NCBI RefSeq assembly: GCF_003260275.1
Contig: NZ_QJHB01000009.1
Span: 124,001 to 188,000, forward strand
Length of the DNA stretch: 64,000 nucleotides
Direction of reading: 5' to 3'
Source of the DNA: Homoserinimonas sp. OAct 916
GTDB taxonomy: Bacteria; Actinomycetota; Actinomycetes; Actinomycetales; Microbacteriaceae
Shown here: positions 62,777 through 64,000 of the stretch, piece after piece
Layout of the letters: each line of letters starts with the position of its first letter
Numbering within the stretch: position 1 is the first letter of the stretch
Notes under the pieces: model-generated
Told to the model about the DNA's origin: nothing
The model's input: only the letters and a program-made list of their open reading frames with translations
Databases searched by the model: none
Position numbers and translations under genes: made by a program

Positions 62777-64000
62777 ATGACGGGCGGCCCGGCCAAAACC
62801 GCCCCGAAGCACGGAGGCCAGGTCCCTCCGCTCCGGCCCGATCGCGGTCCGCGGGGCCGCATCGGTTGGGTCGTGGCGGGCTCACTTGCCACGGGATTTG
62901 TTTGCGCGCTGCTGCTCGCAGCCGCTCCCTTCATCCCGGCGACCGAGAACGGCGTGACGGGCGCAGTTCTCCTTGATTTCGGGCTGGGCTGGGCGATGCT
63001 GGCGGTTCTCTCGGCGCGGTTCACGGACCAACCCCAGCGCTGGGCTGCGGTCCCTGCCCTCTTCATGGGGGCTGGTGGTCTGCTCTTAATGGTATTCGGC
63101 TCCTCGGCGCGCGTCGTGCTCGATTGGGTGTGGCCTCCGGCATTGCTGGTCTTAGCGGTATGGATGGTCCTTCGTATTCATCGACAACTTCCGAGCCGAA
63201 GTGCCCGATGGCTGCTCTACCCGCTGATCGCGTTCTTGACTCTTGTCGCCATCGGCGGCAGCTACGCGGCCGTTGGCGCAGCGGTGGATGCCAGCGCTTA
63301 CCCGATGCCGGGTCAGTTGATCGACGTAGGCGGGCACCGGTTGCATCTGCACTGCACCGGTTCCGGCAGCCCCACAGTCGTGTTGCAACCCGGCGGCGGC
63401 GAGATGTCGTCAAATCTCGGGTGGATTGCGCCAGCCGTGGCCCAGAGCACACGAGTATGCGTCTACGACCGGGCGGGTCGCGGATGGAGCGAGCCCGCTG
63501 ACACACGGCAGGATGGCACGCAGATAGCGACCGAACTCCACACGTTGCTGCAGAACGCACGCGTTCCCGGGCCCTATGTACTGGCGGGGCATTCGTTTGG
63601 TGGCTACTACACGCTCATCTTCGCCGCGCTCTACCCCGACGAGGTCGCCGGCATGGTGTTGGTCGACTCCTCTGATTCATCGCCAGCGGTGAACCCGGGG
63701 TCAGCATCGCCCGGCGCCGTGGGTTCCTATGACGTCCTGGGCCGTGTCGCCGCGTTGGTCTCCATTGCAGGTCGATTTGGTCTGGCCCGGCTGTATGCCC
63801 CGGTCGAAGCCGGTAGCCTGCCGCCGCGGGCCCGAGACGAGGTGCGCGCCAGCATCGCGACTGCGAACAGTCTTCGCAGCACGATCGACGAGTACGTTCA
63901 GGCAAACGCTTCCGGTCAAGAAGCGACATCGATGCGGGACTTCGGCGATAAGCCTCTGATCGTGCTGACAGCCGGTGTCGGAGTTGCCGCCGCCCACCCC
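62777..64000 (+). CDS. Membrane-anchored alpha/beta hydrolase, 3' end outside the window
   Basis: An open frame of 408 codons runs to the window end. The first 160 residues contain about five hydrophobic segments. From about 180 an alpha/beta hydrolase begins (GHRLHLHCTGSGSPTVVLQPG, VYDRAGRGWSEP), with nucleophile Ser in 'LAGHSFGGYY'. The acid and His residues lie at or beyond the edge. AGGAG (62761-62765) is 11 nt from the ATG; an in-frame ATG at 62750 is an alternative start. The hydrolase domain should face outward or sit at the membrane; its substrate is unknown. Confidence 0.82.
   Translation, partial: MTGGPAKTAPKHGGQVPPLRPDRGPRGRIGWVVAGSLATGFVCALLLAAAPFIPATENGVTGAVLLDFGLGWAMLAVLSARFTDQPQRWAAVPALFMGAGGLLLMVFGSSARVVLDWVWPPALLVLAVWMVLRIHRQLPSRSARWLLYPLIAFLTLVAIGGSYAAVGAAVDASAYPMPGQLIDVGGHRLHLHCTGSGSPTVVLQPGGGEMSSNLGWIAPAVAQSTRVCVYDRAGRGWSEPADTRQDGTQIATELHTLLQNARVPGPYVLAGHSFGGYYTLIFAALYPDEVAGMVLVDSSDSSPAVNPGSASPGAVGSYDVLGRVAALVSIAGRFGLARLYAPVEAGSLPPRARDEVRASIATANSLRSTIDEYVQANASGQEATSMRDFGDKPLIVLTAGVGVAAAHP

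Overview
The window reads as chromosomal DNA of a high-GC Gram-positive bacterium. Evidence: strong third-position GC bias with long antisense shadow frames, GTG/TTG starts, an actinobacterial-type SHMT lysine motif, an alkyltransferase-like protein and a NADP-isocitrate dehydrogenase of 404 residues. Gene content (twin M23 peptidases, DUF2568/DUF4386/DUF4389 membrane proteins, two Pot-type ABC operons) suggests Micrococcales, probably Microbacteriaceae; that placement is inference. No rRNA, CRISPR, transposase or phage gene is seen. There is one tRNA (Lys, TTT).

Layout. 1-8.75 kb: the start of a leftward FAD oxidoreductase, a heterodimeric ABC exporter, then a spermidine/putrescine-type importer operon (ATPase, binding protein, two permeases) that runs into an amidohydrolase. 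10.6-11.4 kb: a leftward pair, a polyamine-acetyltransferase-like GNAT and an alkyltransferase-like protein. 11.6-18.9 kb: icd with a good terminator, a 1281-residue secreted subtilase, and a P1B metal ATPase behind a possible DtxR/IdeR box. 18.9-25.6 kb: a TrpR-family regulator followed by hisG-hisC-hisB-hisH-hisA-hisF-hisI. This is the gammaproteobacterial gene order with fused hisB and hisIE, but without hisD, and is the strongest sign of horizontal transfer. 25.7-34.7 kb: two divergent molybdenum hydroxylase gene sets (large/FAD/FeS and FAD/FeS/large) and an Asp/Glu-racemase-superfamily protein, sharing TTGTATACAA-like sites. 34.9-42 kb: nagB, a small membrane protein, an MFS exporter and a second Pot-type operon on the minus strand. 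42.5-45.3 kb: glyA-folD and a YbaK-type deacylase. 45.4-52 kb, all minus: two M23 peptidase paralogues, an amine oxidase, a gamma-carbonic-anhydrase-like protein, galK and galT. 52.1-64 kb: tRNA-Lys, two TetR modules, DUF4386 and quinone-reductase-like genes, a large MalT-type LuxR regulator upstream of three small membrane/unknown genes, a broken oxidoreductase, a winged-helix regulator, a DUF4389 protein, and a membrane-anchored alpha/beta hydrolase that runs off the end.

Two themes link the genes. Polyamine handling recurs: two importers, an oxidoreductase of the glutamylputrescine-oxidase type, an amine oxidase and a diamine-acetyltransferase-like GNAT. Short tandem repeats of 15-20 bp also recur, mostly just upstream of genes: two arrays with an average or exact 17-bp period (before hisG and glyA), a 19-bp array at the end of the LuxR gene, 15-bp units coding for the tail of HisA, and smaller examples. 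All functional calls come from reading the sequence and from memory of families; no search was run.
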